Shown here: positions 62,614-64,000 of the stretch, one piece after another
Layout of the letters: the number at the start of each line of letters is the position of its first letter
How positions within the stretch are numbered: the stretch's first letter is position 1
Notes under the pieces: generated by a model
The model's input: the letters and a program-made list of their open reading frames with translations, nothing else
Database searches by the model: none
Told to the model about the DNA's origin: nothing
Program-made: the position numbers and the translations under genes
Origin: Sisyra terminalis
Lineage: Eukaryota; Arthropoda; Insecta; Neuroptera; Sisyridae
Direction: 5' to 3'
Length of the DNA: 64,000 nt
NCBI GenBank assembly: GCA_958496175.1
Contig: OY292277.1
Span: 26,455,282 to 26,519,281 of the forward strand

Positions 62614-62875
62614 CTACATTGTTAATATAATATTTGGGGAGTTTCTGGTTATTTTATTAAATTTAAAACAGTGTTGAATTCGTTTAACTGGTGTTAATTT
62701 TGAAAATTTAATTAACTTTGGTTTTGCTGGAAATGTATTTAAAAAAGAAGTGAAATGTTTGTAAAAATCTATATTAGGTCGTTCGATTGTTTCAAGTACG
62801 TCATCGCAAAGAAAAAAGATAACTGTTGCAGCAAGTACCGTTAGAGCAAGTGAAACGGCAAATCCGGCATTTGAT
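62614..62875 (-). CDS. Terminal exon of an unrecognised membrane protein (partial)
   Basis: Reading leftwards from an AG acceptor (TTTAG before 62875), phase 1, the exon stays open for 86 codons to TAG at 62614-62616. It encodes a polar SNAG start, a hydrophobic stretch of about 20 residues (GFAVSLALTVLAATVIFFLC), the acidic DDVLETIERPNIDFYKHF, then a basic tail ending NSPNIILTM. One transmembrane helix with a cytosolic or lumenal basic tail is the simplest reading. Eighty-six open codons with balanced amino-acid use are unusual in this AT-rich background. Upstream exons are not visible in the window and probably lie beyond 64000. I do not recognise the family. Confidence 0.5.
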
Positions 62876-63529
62876 CTAAATAAAATGATTTAATCGTGTA
62901 CGAGGCTGTCATACGTTTATTTTCAATCTAATTCTTTCTGATTTTTGTTGAATTATAAAACAATAATAATAATATAAAAAAGTATAACTTAAACAAATAA
63001 TAAAATACTCTAATATGCATATAATAAATGGAAAAAATTGAGGAGAGACGAAAAAAAAATTTAAATATTTTAAATCGCGATTGTTTTCATTGAAGTTAAT
63101 AAATTAAAATCGTTTGGTTTAAAACAATCACAATAGTGTGGCTTATTAAAATGTGTGTTTATATTGTAATTAACAAATATTTTCAATTAGTGCATGAACG
63201 ATTTTCAAATAGAGAAAGTGTCGCTGAAAGTGAGGTTATCTGACAAATTTTGAATCGCAAATATAAACATTTATCGATAGTTTTATAAAAATTATATAAT
63301 TTTCATTTTAAATAGAAACGTAAGTGTTTACATTTATTAGTTTTTTCCATTGAGTGATTGGCATTCGGCTTGATTAAATTCTGATTTTATCGCATCGCTT
63401 CTGTATTCCTATAAAATCATTTTGTTTGCTTAATTTTTTTATTTTATGTTTATCAGGAAATTTGGCAATTAATATTAAGAATTTTATTAACAATTTTAAT
63501 CAAATTACTAATTATAATGCTATATAACC
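62876..63529. other. AT-rich sequence, probably intronic to the unrecognised minus-strand gene
   Basis: Lies just upstream of the acceptor of the terminal exon at 62875. No convincing exon is seen; a 23-codon open stretch after an AG at 63409 (minus strand, ending at 63337) is too short to support. Confidence 0.35.
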
Positions 63530-63700
63530 CTTTGCGAACAACGTTTTGATTGGTCGTTAAAAAGTCACCCGACAAACATTCACGTTTTGATTGGTCCGTT
63601 TTCGAGCATGCCATGTTTTTGATTCGTTGTTTTATATAGAACGATTTGAATTGATCTTACACTTATATTTGAAAAATTCATTGAAATTGTAGGAATTTCC
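63530..63700 (+). promoter_or_regulatory. Candidate promoter with paired inverted CCAAT boxes and TATA
   Basis: ACGTTTTGATTGGTC occurs at 63541-63555 and again at 63582-63596, 41 bp apart; each holds ATTGG, an inverted CCAAT box. A weaker third copy is near 63612. A TATA-like TTTATATAG follows at 63631-63639. This would direct a plus-strand transcript starting near 63665 and leaving the window. Confidence 0.4.
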
Positions 63701-64000
63701 GATTAACGGGACTTTGGCATCATACCGACGAAGCTCCTCAAAATATATAGCAGCAAAGAATTAAGGCAAACTTTTGCAAATCACTGATTAACTTATTTAA
63801 ATCCATATATACATTTTTAAAAAAAATATAAATATCAAGTTGACATTGACCCTGTACTTGTTTTGCTCGTCCACATTTCTGGTTTGACTGAGAAAAATAC
63901 ATAGTAATTTATCTTTGAATAAGTGAGACAGATTTATATATAATCAGCGCACGTGTTTGGTGCATTCCAAACATTTTTTCTCTTTTGGAAATTGAGGACG
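63701..64000. other. Right edge, nothing recognised
   Basis: If the promoter at 63530-63700 is real, this would be the 5'UTR or first intron of a plus-strand gene. No coding evidence. Confidence 0.3.

Noticed and set aside
63337..63408. A 23-codon open stretch after an AG on the minus strand, possible alternative last exon
   Set aside because: Too short, with a poor pyrimidine tract; kept only as a note.
1..64000. CRISPR array, operon, phage or bacterial island
   Set aside because: No regularly spaced repeats and no prokaryotic gene organisation; all supported genes have spliced or eukaryotic-type structures.

Overview
AT-rich nuclear DNA of an insect. The evidence is split genes with GT-AG introns (many only 54-62 bp), metazoan housekeeping proteins, and a typical arthropod mix of decayed transposons. 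I cannot name the species or order from the sequence. There is no sign of bacterial, phage or operon structure.

Layout. Positions 1 to about 41,200 form a gene-poor region in which I find no convincing protein-coding gene. It is filled with old mobile-element debris: a piggyBac-like transposase relic, tRNA-derived SINE copies, a Penelope-like fragment, non-LTR retrotransposon fragments, hAT-like and mariner/pogo-like short elements, and one MITE inserted inside another with both target duplications still readable. From 41,256 to the right end the window is gene-dense: a large secreted Thr/Pro-rich protein (+), TRIP4/ASC-1 (-), DDA1 (+), DMAP1 (-), a GT92-family glycosyltransferase-like protein (+), a PAF-acetylhydrolase 1b catalytic subunit (-), and the last exon of an unrecognised membrane protein (-). 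The exon joins given for the multi-exon genes were read by hand; each keeps frame across GT-AG introns.

Gene relations. The mucin-like gene and TRIP4 converge, with poly(A) signals only about 30 bp apart. TRIP4 and DDA1 diverge from a 349-bp spacer, DDA1 and DMAP1 converge, and DMAP1 and the GT92 gene diverge from a 663-bp spacer. TRIP4 (transcription coactivator, ribosome-quality-control ASC-1 complex), DDA1 (CRL4 ubiquitin ligase) and DMAP1 (NuA4/TIP60 and SRCAP complexes) are housekeeping genes; their adjacency looks like ordinary packing with shared promoters, not a pathway cluster.

I do not see a clearly new biological system. The most useful leads are the nested MITE pair, the tRNA-SINE family, the hammerhead-like motif in Penelope-like ends, a GT92 protein whose metal-binding D-x-D-E motif reads N-x-N-D, and an uncharacterised transmembrane terminal exon.
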